Of a DNA stretch of 64,000 bases, positions 13,499-25,859 are shown one piece after another. A program made the translations under genes and the position numbers. The stretch is from Erigeron canadensis (lineage: Eukaryota; Streptophyta; Magnoliopsida; Asterales; Asteraceae), in the NCBI RefSeq assembly GCF_010389155.1, contig NC_057764.1, positions 3,162,001 to 3,226,000 on the forward strand, read 5' to 3'. A model generated the notes under the pieces. That model made no database searches. It was not told the origin of the DNA and saw only the letters and a list, made by a program, of their open reading frames with translations. The number at the start of each line of letters is the position of its first letter. Positions within the stretch are counted from its first letter, which is position 1.

Positions 13499-16400
13499 CT
13501 AAACATAATATATCATGCCAACTTCAATCAAACTTATATGAGGAATATGAAGCGCAACGGCCGGGCCTCTGCAATTTTTACGAAGAAATGAATATCCGAT
13601 ATCAATCACGAGTTTTTTTAAGTATGAAGACGACCTCCTAGCCTTCACATACGAGTGTCCCATTATATATGCAACTCCAGCTTCTTTAGCTTGTATTAAC
13701 TGCAAAAGCTCATCTCGCACTGCACCATCCATTGATGGACCAGGTGGTGGCAGCTGAAATCTCACTTGTCGTCTTCTTACTTGTGGGTTCTCATCATCGT
13801 ATTCGGATCTTAAACGTTGTAGCATCAACGATTTGCTACTTTGTATGGAACCGGTTGAGTCAAGCTGGTCAGACACGATTAAAGTAGCATTTGACCTGGA
13901 ATTTAATCAGTTTTGTCAGAGATAAAGCTAAGATATTCAACTCATTTACTTATGAACAGGATACTTTGGGTTTTGTATTGTCTCAAACGGGGCAAATAGG
14001 TCCAATTAACACGTTGAGCTAAAAAAAAAAAGTATGTCCGGAGAGTTATATAGGTCCCAAAGTGTACTTTTAACGCCCTCGAGTTTACAACCTTGTAAAT
14101 TGTAGTTCAAAAATATAGACTCATAAGAAAAATTTTATTAAAGGACAAAAAGTGTTCTGTGGGTCAACCAAACCCACCACTATTAGATTTTGACCATTAT
14201 TTTCATCCCAGACCTGTTATCAGTTCCCACCCAAGCCGTCCATTTGCAACCCCTAATCAGACATGTCCAAACTTCAGAAATTAAAGAGACAATCAATGTT
14301 CGACATTTTGACCACTTTGTCATTGCTGATCATAACTCAAACATGGGCCAAGGAAGAAATATAGATTACATTAAAAAAACTGACCTGGTGCTTATAACGG
14401 CCATTCGACCATCGAACGATGTATTCTCAGAGCTTGAGAACTGAGGTTCCACCGCTTCCATTTGTATAAACTCTGCTATGCTCTGGATGAGTTGATTCTC
14501 AAAGTTCCCGTCATCTCTTTGAATATCCTTGTACCCGTATCTCACAATACATCTATACATACGGTACGGTCTTGGGCAGATGCGCCCAATAAGAAACCGT
14601 TCCTCCGGCAAAACAAAAGGAACGGGGACGTGTTTCACACACACAAACACCAAAACATTGTGAAAAGCAGGCAGATTTGTCACAAAATGTGAAAAAATTG
14701 AAGGGACACCGGTGGCAAGCTCCGAGTATATAAGCCCTATCCCAGGCACGCGGACAATACCCAAACTGGGGCCAAGCCCAAGAAGCCATCTTAATGAAAC
14801 TTTATTGTGTAGGTCATGGTTGTACTTTTTACGGGTACCATAATGCCATACATACATTACGATCATAAAGACAGAGGCAAGTAACAGAGAGACCCAACCT
14901 CCATGAGGAACCTTGATGATTGCAGCTGAGAGAAAGATACCTTCTATGAACCAAAAAAGAAGGAAAAGTGTAGCGTACAGAATGCTTTTCTGCCACACAA
15001 AGGCTATCACGAGTGCCATGAGAAAAGTCGTAATGAACATAACTGTCATGCAAGCAAGGCCTGCCAATGAACAAATGAACCATGAGAATAATCGAAAATA
15101 AATAGGTAGAGGTGACACAATGGGTAGATTGAGAGAATTGGAAGCAGGCCAAAACAAATAACTATCTGTACAGCATTTGTGACCCGAAACACTATTTGCC
15201 AACTCTAGAATAACCTTTCTTAGTTTCTTTCTGTACTAAGCTCGCCCTTGTAAAAAAACTTAACAAATTTACTACAAACGATTTGGTTGGCTTAAGCTTG
15301 ATTTGTCGCCTCAAACCAGAGAAGGTTCAAACCTGATCAATTTATATCTGTTTCAATCAGAAGTCAGAACTAAAGGTGGCAATTGTAAAACATTTATATG
15401 GAAACTGTTCAATATGGTCATACTTAACTGATATCACGTCAAGTAGGTATAACATTATAAACAAAAAAAGTTACTAGTACAACATGTCAGATGATTCGAA
15501 CAGGTTTAACAGGTCGAAATCCATTAAACGTGTATTCAAGATTCAACAAGTATACAAAAACATATGTGATATCTACTTACCATATGCATTGCCAATTAGA
15601 GTGGTATCCTGGAATCCAACGGCAATCAAAAGAGTAAGAACCATAAGAATCCAGTTGATTTCGGGTATATAAATCTGGCCAAACATGTGTTTCGATGTGT
15701 GGACAATTTTGACCCTCGGGAAACAACCAAGGGCATGGCATTGCTTCACAATTGAAAAAGTAGCTGAAATGATAGCTTGACTCCCCACAACAGATGCTAG
15801 AGTAGCAATAATGAAAACCGGCCAAAATACTGGTTCTGCAAGACACGAATGGATACTATGAGCTGAAATGACACTAGGTCAGATTGGTAAAAATACTTGA
15901 AAATCAGATTGTGAAGGCTAACCGGGTATAGATTTATAGAAACTGTCTGGAACAGAAGTAATGTTTTTAGACAGATAAGCAGCTTGTCCCATATATTGAA
16001 TCACCAAACATGGATATACAACTGCGGTAAATGCAAGCTGCACGGATAGAGGAGTATTAAATACAGGTCAAACGGGCCAGTTGGTTTCAATCTCAACTTG
16101 GGCTGTGTTCATCTAAGAAATAAATTAGCTATGGAGAACAGGTCATATTGGTCAACCGGGTTGAAAGTCGCCAAAATCATATTCACTATTTTAACTTCAT
16201 AAAACGTTACAATCAAAAATCTAGACAATCATTATAACAATATGATAGTTGTAATAACATTTTTACATTAATTATCAAAAAATAACTAAAAAATGCACAG
16301 CTTTTGCAGGTCAATCCAACAATTTTCAGCCAGTGTTAAAAAAGATTTTCAGTTTTGGGACTGAACTTGTTTTCACCAGTTATCTGACCCCCATAGTTCT

Positions 16401-19400
16401 ATGCCGCTATATACTATATTGCATATGCTTGGATTTAGAATGCTCCTTTCATTATGTACATTCATTCTTTCACAGGTAACATACCAGTTCTCTAAGCATC
16501 CAGTTAGTGCACCCCACAATGACATCATCATTCCTACTTTTGACACAATAGCTGGTAGGTGTCAAATGTGGGATTGGGTTTTCTACTCATTTGGATGAAA
16601 CTAAATTACAATAATCTAATTATAGGTCCACACAAAATTGATAGACTCACAAATAGGTTTCAAAGATTATGTTTGTTTCAAACTACTATTTAAAAGATGC
16701 TTAAATTGTGGCACGTGAAAACCTAGCATGCATATTACGGAAGACATTATCCAAACAATATAAATATGGCACCGTCAGTAAACTTACTCTTATCGAGAAC
16801 GCGGTAAAATGGCCAAGATCAGCGAACATAGCTTCAGTGCCTGAACATCCATAAAGATGGAAACCAAAAAGTCAGCAGAGATCACATATAGGGCAGGTCA
16901 TGTGGGTTGGTAAAGGGTCAACGTGGGTAAATTCTGGTACAGGTTAAACATATCTAGTGGGTTTCCTCGAAACACCTTTTGTCAAAGTAAAAAAATTGAT
17001 GTAACTTTTTGCATAGAGCTATTTAAGAGGATATATGCATTAAAATTAACTCTGAGAGACTTTGACTTCTTTTACCCGTTTCCTTTTTACTATCTTTTAA
17101 TTTGTCCCATTTGTCCTGTTAAAGATAAAACATAATCCAAATTGACCAAATCATGAGTAAAAACAGGTTCAAATTGACAAAATAGAATAATGGGTTGGAA
17201 ACACATATTGTAAATCCAAAACCATTTCACCTAAAATCTAAATCTTAAACATATTACTTGAATATTTAGGTATATATACCTGTTATAGAAAGAAGAACGC
17301 CCCCGAGAGACAGCCAGCCAGCACCACCAGTTTCTCTGAAGAACTTGACTATATAATGTGGAGATAATGCATATACTATCTTTGGGTTCCAATGTATGAT
17401 ATTATATAAACCAATACCAAAAATTGATATTAACCATAAGATAACGATTGGAGCAAAAACAATTGCCACCCGTTGAGTACCAGTGTGCTGCAAAGCGAAC
17501 AAGCCAATCAATATCACACATGCCAATAATAGTACAGACCCTGCAAAAAGTACATATATTGAAAAAGTAAGATAAAGATACAAAAACTATACATCTCCCC
17601 TTCCCATCAGAACTGCAATATTTCCTAGTGTATATGAAGAATTTGCAAGCCAGAATTACCAAGGAATTGTCATCATCAGATAATACTCATCTTATTGTTC
17701 TCAATTTACATTATTCATAGTCGTCAAAATTGTATAGAGCTTTCTACCCTAAATAGAATGTACTATTTTTAACTAAGAATCATTGAAAAAAGCTTAAACT
17801 TGAAAATGCAGGTACCATGGGTAAGCTCTAGTCCGACACCTTGAACCCGAAGTCCAGACACTGCGGAAATAACTGCACAATAATAAAAAAAAACCACTAT
17901 CAAGGTTCCATAATAAGTAAATGTGATGATATCATTTCGGATTGTGACAAAAGAGATACAACGTTCTTGTTTTTGGAAAACTCTGGACTCCCTGCGTCCA
18001 AAAATTATTATCCACATTTCTATTTTAGCTTGTCCCAAGATAACTGTCCACTTTAAAAAGTGTATGTTATGAGTTAATATCTTTCCCATTTTACCCATTA
18101 TAACTTGTGACTTTCTTGAGACAGTCGTAACTGTACTAAGGATTAAACTGGCATTCTGGTAACTAAATCCTGAATTAAACTGTTTTTCTTTTTGCCGCCA
18201 ATAACTTTAGGGTAGAGATAGTAGTTTATAATTGCCCCTTATAGTTGACATCATTGCTTTTAACTTAACGTGGGACAAAGATTAAAAGCATAATATATTG
18301 AGGTTTTCTAATATAGTTTAATATAATACCCACAGCCCCAAATATTTCCAATACTCCAGTTAAGATTTGGAAAGAGTATGTCAGCTACTTTTAAGAATTC
18401 AATGTGACATAATCTTCCTTAATTGTATTAACTCCAACTTGTTTGGTCATAATAACTTTTTATATACTTGAAAGTCTTATATATAGTTATCAGCCTTCTG
18501 TACAAAATAATAAAAAGTAACTACGGCGTACAACCTATGGCTAATCGACAAGAACATGAGGTCCGAATCCACCATCACAAAAATTGAAATAAGGTAAAGC
18601 TATGGAAAAGGGAGACCATACCACAACATTTGTTTTGAATAACTATACATATCAGCCCATTTGATACTAGATAGCCAAAAATCCGTTACTAACCAGAAAT
18701 TGCAGGAGTAATAACACCATCACCAATAACCATGGAAGCTCCTAATAATACAACAATGAGTAGAGATGTGCGTAGTTTTTTATGTTTCTCCAAAAACCTT
18801 TTTAGTGGTGAAGGTGACGAAGGCTGTGAAGGGCCATATTTGTAAGATGACAACTCCTCATCGGCTGCTTGTTGATTCGGAAGTAAACTGAACTTGGCAT
18901 GCCTACAGAGTAGTGAGTACAGAGCGATGGTCCCACCTGAAAAGGGTTGAACCACGTATTCATCACATGCAGTAGCATAAAGATCACGACAATTAGAGAT
19001 TGTTTGGATGTGTATTTTGAAAGAGATTGAGTGATTTTTAATAATCATGATCAAGCAATCGGTTATAAAAATAATCATGCTACAGAAGATGGTGGAGAAC
19101 AAAAACTGATCAGATTATCAGTTCCGAAACACAAATCCAAACACTCCTTCATAAGTACGAGATTGAGTTTTAGCTTACCTTCACCATTATCATCAGCACT
19201 CAAAACGAAAAACACATATTTTAAAAAAGGGATCAGAGTTAAGGTCCAAAATATCAAGGAAAATGCCCCAAATATAACTTCTGGAGTTTCAAAATCATGA
19301 AGATTGCGGACAAACACACTTCTATAAACATAAAGAGGTGAAGTGCTCAAGCCTCCATATACCACACCAAAGCTTTGATACGCCAACAACAAATTCCGTG

Positions 19401-20548
19401 ACAGATTCAAGAAAAACTGCAACCCAAAAAATAACATGCCAACTGTCATCTTTAAGAAAAGGAGCTCTAAAAAATCTAAATTATACAATAAGAAAAGTAT
19501 TGTTCTTATTTCTTAATGCTACTAAATTCATATATCTCTATTTTCAAACTACTTCATTTAGTTCTTAAATGTCTGGTCTACTTCCGTATACTCTTTCACA
19601 TGAACAACAAAATGGCATCATTTCTTTTTGAAGTAACTTTTAAATCTGATTTACCTACATGGCCATACAAATAGTTGATGATATTATTTTGGATCCACGA
19701 ACATGTCCTTCAAATTGTATGGCACATCAAACATTTGGTTACGAACATAAAAAAACAAAATTATATACAAATGAGGATATGTCACATATGATTTTTCCAA
19801 TGTACTATATAAACACGTTGCCTAACACTTTGAAGCTCTAGCATAGTCCATTGAGTCCTCAAAAGGCATGTAATAAAGTTCAAAATATTGTATTAGATAC
19901 AAACTTATAGTTATAAAGCCAACTGACTAACAGAGTCCCTTAACCTATAGCAACCCACCAGTCAATACGAGAGAAAGTACCCGCGCGTTGCGGCAGTGAG
20001 ATGGTGGGGGTAATAGGTCATAGAGTGTGATAAGTCATAGGAGATGATAGGTCATAGAGTGTGATAGCCAAATGCCTTAGCCGCACGGGTTCCGCCCTCG
20101 GATTTAAAAATTCGTCGAAAGTATATCGAATGACCTCTCTAATGAAAGAGCATGAAATTTTAAGAGCACCCATATAATTTTTATAATTTATCGATGTACG
20201 ATTTTTGAGATAAAAGATTTTGAATGAATTAGAGGAATAAAATGATTTATGTAGGAGAGAGAGAAAAATGAGTGGTTTAGATTTGAAGAGAGATATGAAA
20301 ATGAGTGGTTGAAAGTTGAAAAAATTTGGCGGGAACAAATGCTTTATAACGTAGGAGAGATAGAGATAGAGATAACACATCAAAATAACTAAATTTAGGA
20401 CACAAACAAGAAACATCACACAAAGAACAATATTATTGAGAAATATCTCATTATTAATATTAACAAGCAAAAAACTTGAAGAAGGTAGTGTCATAACCTG
20501 AGAATGATTTCGAGAAGTTGAGGGGCCGGATTCTGGTTCCATCGGCAT
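13499..20548 (-). CDS. KUP3: KUP/HAK/KT potassium transporter, KUP3-like, 10 exons
   Basis: Plasma- or endomembrane K+ transporter of the KUP/HAK/KT family (H+-coupled K+ uptake). Exons in reading order: 20498-20548, 19179-19416, 18694-18936, 17816-17872, 17280-17540, 16788-16840, 15923-16037, 15581-15835, 14385-15060, 13499-13895. All joins have GT/AG ends and keep phase, giving 2346 nt or 781 aa, a normal length for the family. Visible signatures are [109 protein letters not shown] and the C-terminal [13 protein letters not shown]. The wording, especially the C-terminal tail, fits the Arabidopsis KUP3 (KT4/POT4) branch. Oddity: the conserved GDLSTSP motif reads GGLSTSP (residue 39, codon 19351-19353). 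Intron 1 contains a Helitron-like insertion. The start Met at 20548 is the only plausible one before the first splice. Confidence 0.93.
19968..20375 (+). mobile_element. Helitron-like repeat, copy 2, in KUP3 intron 1
   Basis: Same family as the copy at 8741: CGAGAGAAAGTACCCGCGCG, the TCATAGAGTGTGATA repeats, the TTCGTCGAAAGTATATCG block and the GAGAGAGAAAAATGAGTGG tract. It lies within the 1081-base first coding intron (19417-20497) of the transporter, in the orientation opposite to the gene. The 3' end is not sharply defined. Confidence 0.5.
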
Positions 20549-21240
20549 TGGCAGGACACCTGCCTGTTACAATAACATTCTAAAATTATAAAATAATCAA
20601 AACTTCACGATACAAATCTTATATTCTACCATAAAACAAGCCTCCTATAACTAAGTCATATCAGAACAAATAACTAAACACAACATTCTTACCCGTAGCA
20701 CGTCCACAAAAGACTAAAAAAGTCAAACAATTACCGAAAAACATATTCATGTATAAACATAATCCCCCATGACGGTAGCCTAGTGGCGGTATAAAAGCGG
20801 AAGTCAGGGGTTTTCGAAATAAGCATGAGGCATCATTTAATTAACTGTAAACCTATTACAACAAAGCTACAATCACACTCACTCACTCACTCACTATACA
20901 AACAATGAGATAAATGAAATAAATTATATATGATAATTAATTATTATAATTAATCGAAATAAGTAGGTTTTTAAACAAAAGATTATATCTAATAAAAAAA
21001 AAATGAAGATGATAATATAATTATAATATAGGGTATGCTTACCTGAAGATATAGATATAGATATGAATGTAATAATAATAAATTATCTGTGAATGATTAT
21101 GGAAAAGGGGTGTTTATTATTGATGGTGTGGGTAAGGCAGATCCTTTGAATCAAAGGCTTTGCAGAAATCACATAATCACGTTGCACAGATAAACTTGTT
21201 GTGTTTCAATTGGATCACTCCCTTTTTCCTTTTTTGTATT
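20549..21240 (-). promoter_or_regulatory. KUP3 5' leader with probable UTR intron
   Basis: On the minus strand a good donor, CTTCAG|GTAAGCATAC, ends a likely untranslated exon at about 21043. An acceptor just upstream of the ATG, near TGTAACAG at about 20566, would remove a roughly 475-base leader intron. Leader introns are common in plant KUP genes. Inside it are a (CTCA)n microsatellite near 20877-20895 and a SINE-like A-box (TAGCCTAGTGG, about 20777). No TATA box was assigned. Confidence 0.45.
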
Positions 21241-21394
21241 TATTCTTGGTGTTAATAAATTAATGTTAATTGTAAATTATACAATTAAATACGCACGGTA
21301 CAATTAGTAATATTGTTTTTTTTCCCTTTTTTAACATTGCACACGCACGGTATAATGGTAAAAGTCTTGTATATACCCTATGTTAATTGTAGTT

Positions 21395-21710
21395 CGTTAC
21401 AAATATTTGCAGGAAAACTTCTGGCTTTGTCATCTTTAAAGATCAAACTCAAAAACCTCAGAGTGTCTCACACCAGTTGGACTACTTAATCATTGGCTAA
21501 CATTCCGTCAGTATATAACATCAGGGAAAGCTCACCATATAATGGTGAAACCTGCACGTATCTTAGACAATGAAATATTGACCATGGGCACTTATAAGTA
21601 TTCGGAAGAAAAAACCCTAAGGTTTGTCATCTCTAAAAATCGAACAAGATCTTGGATAAAACCGGGAGTGTCTCTCATCAGTTGGGCTAGACATCATTAT
21701 GATATCCTAG
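21395..21710 (-). mobile_element. Two SINE-like fragments in tandem
   Basis: About 21395-21490 and 21600-21710 share the order: ATCTTTAAAGAT or ATCTCTAAAAAT, GATC/CGAAC, then GAGTGTCTC..CA.CAGTTGG. Read on the minus strand, each carries a Pol III A-box-like TAGnCCAACTG followed by a degenerate B-box (TTGTTCGATTTTTAG in the second). They look like two decayed head fragments of the same tRNA-derived SINE family. No target duplications were seen. Confidence 0.4.
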
Positions 21711-21773
21711 GATAATAACAAGATATTTCATTTATTCTATTATTATTATTTTTTATATATATAACATCAATTT

Positions 21774-21836
21774 GTTTATTATTATTATTATTATCACTTT
21801 CATTATAAATTAACAGGATTTACAAGAAATTATTAC

Positions 21837-21866
<30 letters not shown>
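21774..21866. repeat. (ATT)n microsatellite
   Basis: Interrupted runs of TTA/ATT repeats occur between the SINE-like fragments and the copia fragment. This is simple-sequence DNA with no coding potential. Confidence 0.85.
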
Positions 21867-21867
<1 letters not shown>

Positions 21868-21899
21868 TGATTTTTTTTATGAAAATCACTTTCATTAGA

Positions 21900-22445
21900 A
21901 GTTCGTAGGATTTACAAGAAATTGACGTAAATAGTGCTTTTCTTTACGGTGAAATCCAAGAACAAGTGTATGTTGATCCACCGCTAGGGTTTACTGATCC
22001 AAAACATCCGGATAGGGTTTATCGATTAATATGGCTTTGTATAGATTGTGTTAGGTACCTAGGGCTTGGTATGAGAAACTGTTAAAACACCTTTTAGAGA
22101 ATGGTTTTGAAAAGGAGCATATTGATAACACTTTATTCATTAAATAGAAGAATAAGGATTTTTTGTTAGTTGGGGTATAATTAAATTACATTGTTTTTGG
22201 TTCATCTGATTTTAGCATGTGCAAGGATTTTGAAATGGTAATGAATAGTAAGATTGAGATGAGTGTAATGGGGGAATTAAGTTTCTTCTTAGGCATTGCA
22301 AGTTGATCAGAAAAAGGACGACATTTTCATCCATCAGAGGAGGTATGTGTATCATATCTTAGAAAAGTTTAAGATGAACGATGCAAAATCTATGGCTACT
22401 TCTATATCGGTCCATCATCAACTTGGAGCTGTAATAGATAATGAT
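21900..22445 (+). pseudogene. Ty1/copia reverse transcriptase fragment, dead
   Basis: Conceptual translation in shifting frames gives copia RT blocks in the right order: [19 protein letters not shown], a [14 protein letters not shown] segment, an ENGF..HIDNTLFIK segment, MGELSFFLG, and KFKMNDAKSMATS before a final GAVIDNDE. Several stops and frameshifts interrupt it (for instance in the 22080-22200 stretch), and the YVDD catalytic region is mutated. The right end is cut off abruptly where the Athila-like LTR begins, so the LTR probably inserted into this older element. Confidence 0.8.
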
Positions 22446-24011
22446 GAGTGATGAGCGTCCATTTTGTGATAAAAACCCCTAAAGAAAGGCTTCATTTCTA
22501 TGTTTAAATGAGTTATTATTCCGGAACTATTGGTACTTAATGAATGATGTGATTATGCAGGTTCCCGGAAGATGCGAGAGAGGGTAAATGACATCATGTG
22601 ACTCAAGAAGGAAGCCTATGAAGTTACAAGACACAAGGAAGTGGTTCGAGAGCCAAACGAGGACACAAGTGCAAGACAACAGCCACCAGCGGCCGCTGGC
22701 CACCTAACCAGCGCCGCTGGTACTCACCAGCGTCCGCTCCTCGACCAACCAGCGCCGCTAGCCCAAGGAAGCCCAGGACCAGCGTCGCTGGTCAGCCCAC
22801 CAGCGCCGCTGGTCGGCCCAGATCTGAAACCGACTTTAACACCTATTTAAGTCGAATTAACCCTCAAAACCCTATGAGAGAGCCGATTCAGCAGCCCTAG
22901 CCGCCCAGGAATAACCCTAGATCGAAATTGCAGATTCCATGAAGGTTTTGGAGCATCTAAACACCTTCTGATATTCACTCTTGGTCTAGATCTTTCATCT
23001 TTATTTACTCTTTGTTATTGAACTATGTCTTTTATCTTCTCAGACTTTGTTATTCCTTTAATAATGCTAGGCTAGTAGGCTGAATACTTGTTTTGATCAA
23101 TGTGATCATGTTGACGCTTATTGTTTTACTGTGTTTGTTTAGATTCTGTTGGAATGTGCTTTACTGTTTATCGTAGATCCATGTTTATTAGTAATTCATG
23201 TTGCTATTGGTCTTAAATCTGAACATATTAGTTTAATTCTAATGGTTGTCTATGATCATGCACTAGGACTAATATGCTAGGACAGAAAACAACTAGTCGG
23301 TCTATAACTAGAAGTAAAAAGTGATTCACTTGTAACCAAGGGATCAGAACCATAGTAACTAGGATGAATTGAACATGTAGCTTAACAATACCATACGCGA
23401 TCCTTTGACTTGGAAATGAGCACTGTGGTCACCGGAGGGAATTATATCGGGTCATGGCTTAACAGCCAGGTAATTAAAAGATGAATTAGTAACACAAATT
23501 TTAGGTTATAATGCTTAAAACAGTTAATCTAGCGAGAATTTGTTTTAATGGGTAGTGTGAGTCTAACGACAACACTACTAACTAGGTAAAGTGAATCTAA
23601 CGAGAATTAGAACCGTGATTAAGTTTCCAACAGGCTAACAAACCAGTAAGATAGTATTTGGTCGTACCATGAGATCAGAGATGCCAAACAAGTATTTTAA
23701 TTTAATTACTGTTATTTGCTTTTTCCAAACTATTTTCAGATTAGCCTCTCGCTGCAAAGCGCGTGGTTAGATTTTATTTATTTTACTATCAAAAGTATTA
23801 GTTTATTAGGAGTTAGTGACATACCCCCAAACAAACTAGAATTACACGTACTACTAGATTAGGTAACGCAACGCATCCCTGCGAACGATCCTGTAACTTA
23901 CCACTAGGCTATATTGCATTGATCGGGTTCTCTACTCGTTAAAGTGTGTGTTAGTTTAGATAGTTACTTGTACAACATAAATTTTAAGACAAGAATAAAA
24001 CACCACCATCA
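22446..24011 (+). mobile_element. Athila-like Ty3/gypsy 5' LTR
   Basis: The segment begins TGATGAGCG within the broken copia fragment and ends CCATCA just before a primer-binding-site-like sequence. No coding domain is present; the 69-codon open frame at 22641-22850 is made by the GC-rich palindromes inside the LTR. At about 1.57 kb the length suits Athila LTRs. No matching 3' LTR was seen, so the element is truncated. Confidence 0.6.
22685..22815. repeat. GC-rich palindromes CCAGCGCCGCTGG in LTR
   Basis: Several near-identical copies of the self-complementary CCAGCGCCGCTGG (with variants such as CCAGCGGCCGCTGG and CCAGCGTCGCTGG) lie within 130 bases. Three related copies recur downstream at about 24490-24545, past the primer-binding site. 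They explain the local high GC and the fortuitous open frame. Confidence 0.85.
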
Positions 24012-24018
24012 AGTCTTT

Positions 24019-24036
24019 TGGTGTCGCTGCCGGGGA
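24019..24036 (+). promoter_or_regulatory. Athila-type primer-binding site
   Basis: TGGTGTCGCTGCCGGGGA differs by two bases from the TGGCGCCGTTGCCGGGGA primer-binding site of Athila-lineage retrotransposons. It lies 7 bases after the putative LTR end and so fixes the orientation (+) and the LTR boundary. Confidence 0.75.
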
Positions 24037-24716
24037 ATGCGACGCATTCTTAGTTTAGTAGTGTAGTTCGACCCTAGTTTGTGTTTCGGCACGAAGTAGT
24101 TACTTTTCAATATTTCATTTTAGGTCAAATTAGGTTAAATAGAAAATTAGGTCAAATTAGGTTAAAATTAGGGTTAGCTTAATTAGTTTGCATTTTCATT
24201 TTTCTTTAAATTTAAAAAATCCAAAAATATTTTCTTTTTACTGTTTTCTAGAAGTAAGACTAGATTGTTTGCATTTAAGTTAGTTAAGAGTTCATTTTGT
24301 TTTAGAAGTTACTAATCGTTTTCGTGTTTCTTTGTTCTTTTTCATTCCTGTTTCTCTTTCTTTAGTTTTTGTTTAGTTATTTTAGTTAAGATAGGAATAA
24401 TGCATTGGGGAGGAGCTGAAGGCTCATATTTGGGACCAGAGGGAAGCAACAAGACTCCATTTGGAGACGGAGAATTATGCGCCACACCAGCCAACGCCGT
24501 TGGGAACCCAGACCAGCGCCGCTGGAGGCATACCAACGCCGCTGGGTAAAGCTGACCAACCCTCCGGATTTTTGTTCAAGGCACCGACAACTTCTGGACC
24601 TCGAGATAACAGCCGGGAAGGCATAGTAAGGCGAAATTTAGAAAACTTCCAACAACTGTGGTTTGAGAAATGGGAAGATGCTTGCAAAGCTCATTATGTT
24701 GCCTAATCATTATAGG
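24037..24716 (+). mobile_element. Remnant of Athila-like internal region
   Basis: Leader and start of a gag-like region. A short peptide beginning near 24400 (MHWGGAEGSYLGPEG) runs into a stop. An overlapping 81-codon frame, 24461-24706, contains proline-rich residues coded by three more copies of the GC palindrome. No protease, RT or integrase follows, so the element is truncated around 24.7 kb. Confidence 0.45.
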
Positions 24717-25859
24717 TAGTCAGGGATACTTGCAAAGCTCGGTAACTTACGTTATCATTTCTTGTACGCTTCTATGAGGTAAGATACATGACTTTTCTCA
24801 CGCTGGAGGCACAACAAAATGTTATTTTCTATAAGTAACCTTTTAATCGGATTATCTTATATGTATTGGGTTTTCCGGGTTATGCGGGAGGTTATGTGGG
24901 AATATATGCATGTTAAAATGATTTATGTTGATATGATGACGTTTAAAGTAGAAGTATATATATGTGCATATGAAGTATGATGCTTATAATGACGTTGCTA
25001 TGAAATGTTTAAGATATGTGTTGTTGATAATGTCGTTGATATGCCTTGATGTTGATATGTGATGGCTTATATGTGGGACTTAAGTATGATAAGTCTAGTT
25101 CACTAGATACACGTGGGAATTGTTATGAGTTGTGCACGTTAGTGGAATTAAATGCAAAAGTAGACGTGGGACTAATTAGGTAACGATTGTGCCTAATGTT
25201 AAAGTAAAATGTGAGATGTGGGAAACCGTTTTAGCCTTAGTGTTAGTGCGTAAAAAGTAAGAAAGATATAAATACGTGGGAAATGTTATAGCTAAATATG
25301 TGAGATTGATGTGGGAAGTGTTAAGCTTAACCCGTGCTAGTTTATGCCAAGCTAGTGCGTATGTGGTCGCTTGAGTGGCTCCTTGCGGCATAGTTACGTG
25401 GGAATAGTATTTCTGGGAGGAGTGACTAACCACCAATGTTAAAAGCATAACAGGATACTATGGAAATGGCATTGCCTTTCCTAAAAGTTAAGATGTGGGA
25501 AATCGTGCTAGTTGTAAAGCTAGTGCGTAATATGTAAGATGTAAGAATAAGTTGATTTAGATAACTACAAGAATATGTGAGAAAGATGTACTGTAATTTA
25601 AGACGTGGGATTACAATATGCCGTGAGATTAAGTAAAATATGTGAGACGTATGATTTAACGATGGATAGGCACAATTAGGAGTAAATACTCTACATGTGC
25701 TATACATATATATGTGATATGTTTATGTGAGATATGTAAGACCTGACATGTTCATTAAGTTGTATATTTATGTTGATATGATATGATGTGTTGGGATGTG
25801 GGAATAAATAAAGATGGGATTATCTATGATTGTTGTGGATGATATGTAATGTGATTATG
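24717..25859. repeat. Degenerate repeat array with GTGGGA motif
   Basis: A roughly 1.1-kb stretch with no gene. The motif (A/G)(C/T)GTGGGA recurs about a dozen times at intervals of some 50-150 bases, often with GCTAGTGCGTA and TATGTGAGA nearby. This suggests a decayed tandem or LTR-internal repeat. The minus-strand open frames at 25176-25707 are by-products. Confidence 0.5.

Noticed and set aside
22641..22850. Open frame rich in Pro/Ala/Ser
   Set aside because: Arises from the CCAGCGCCGCTGG repeats in the LTR and is not a separate gene.
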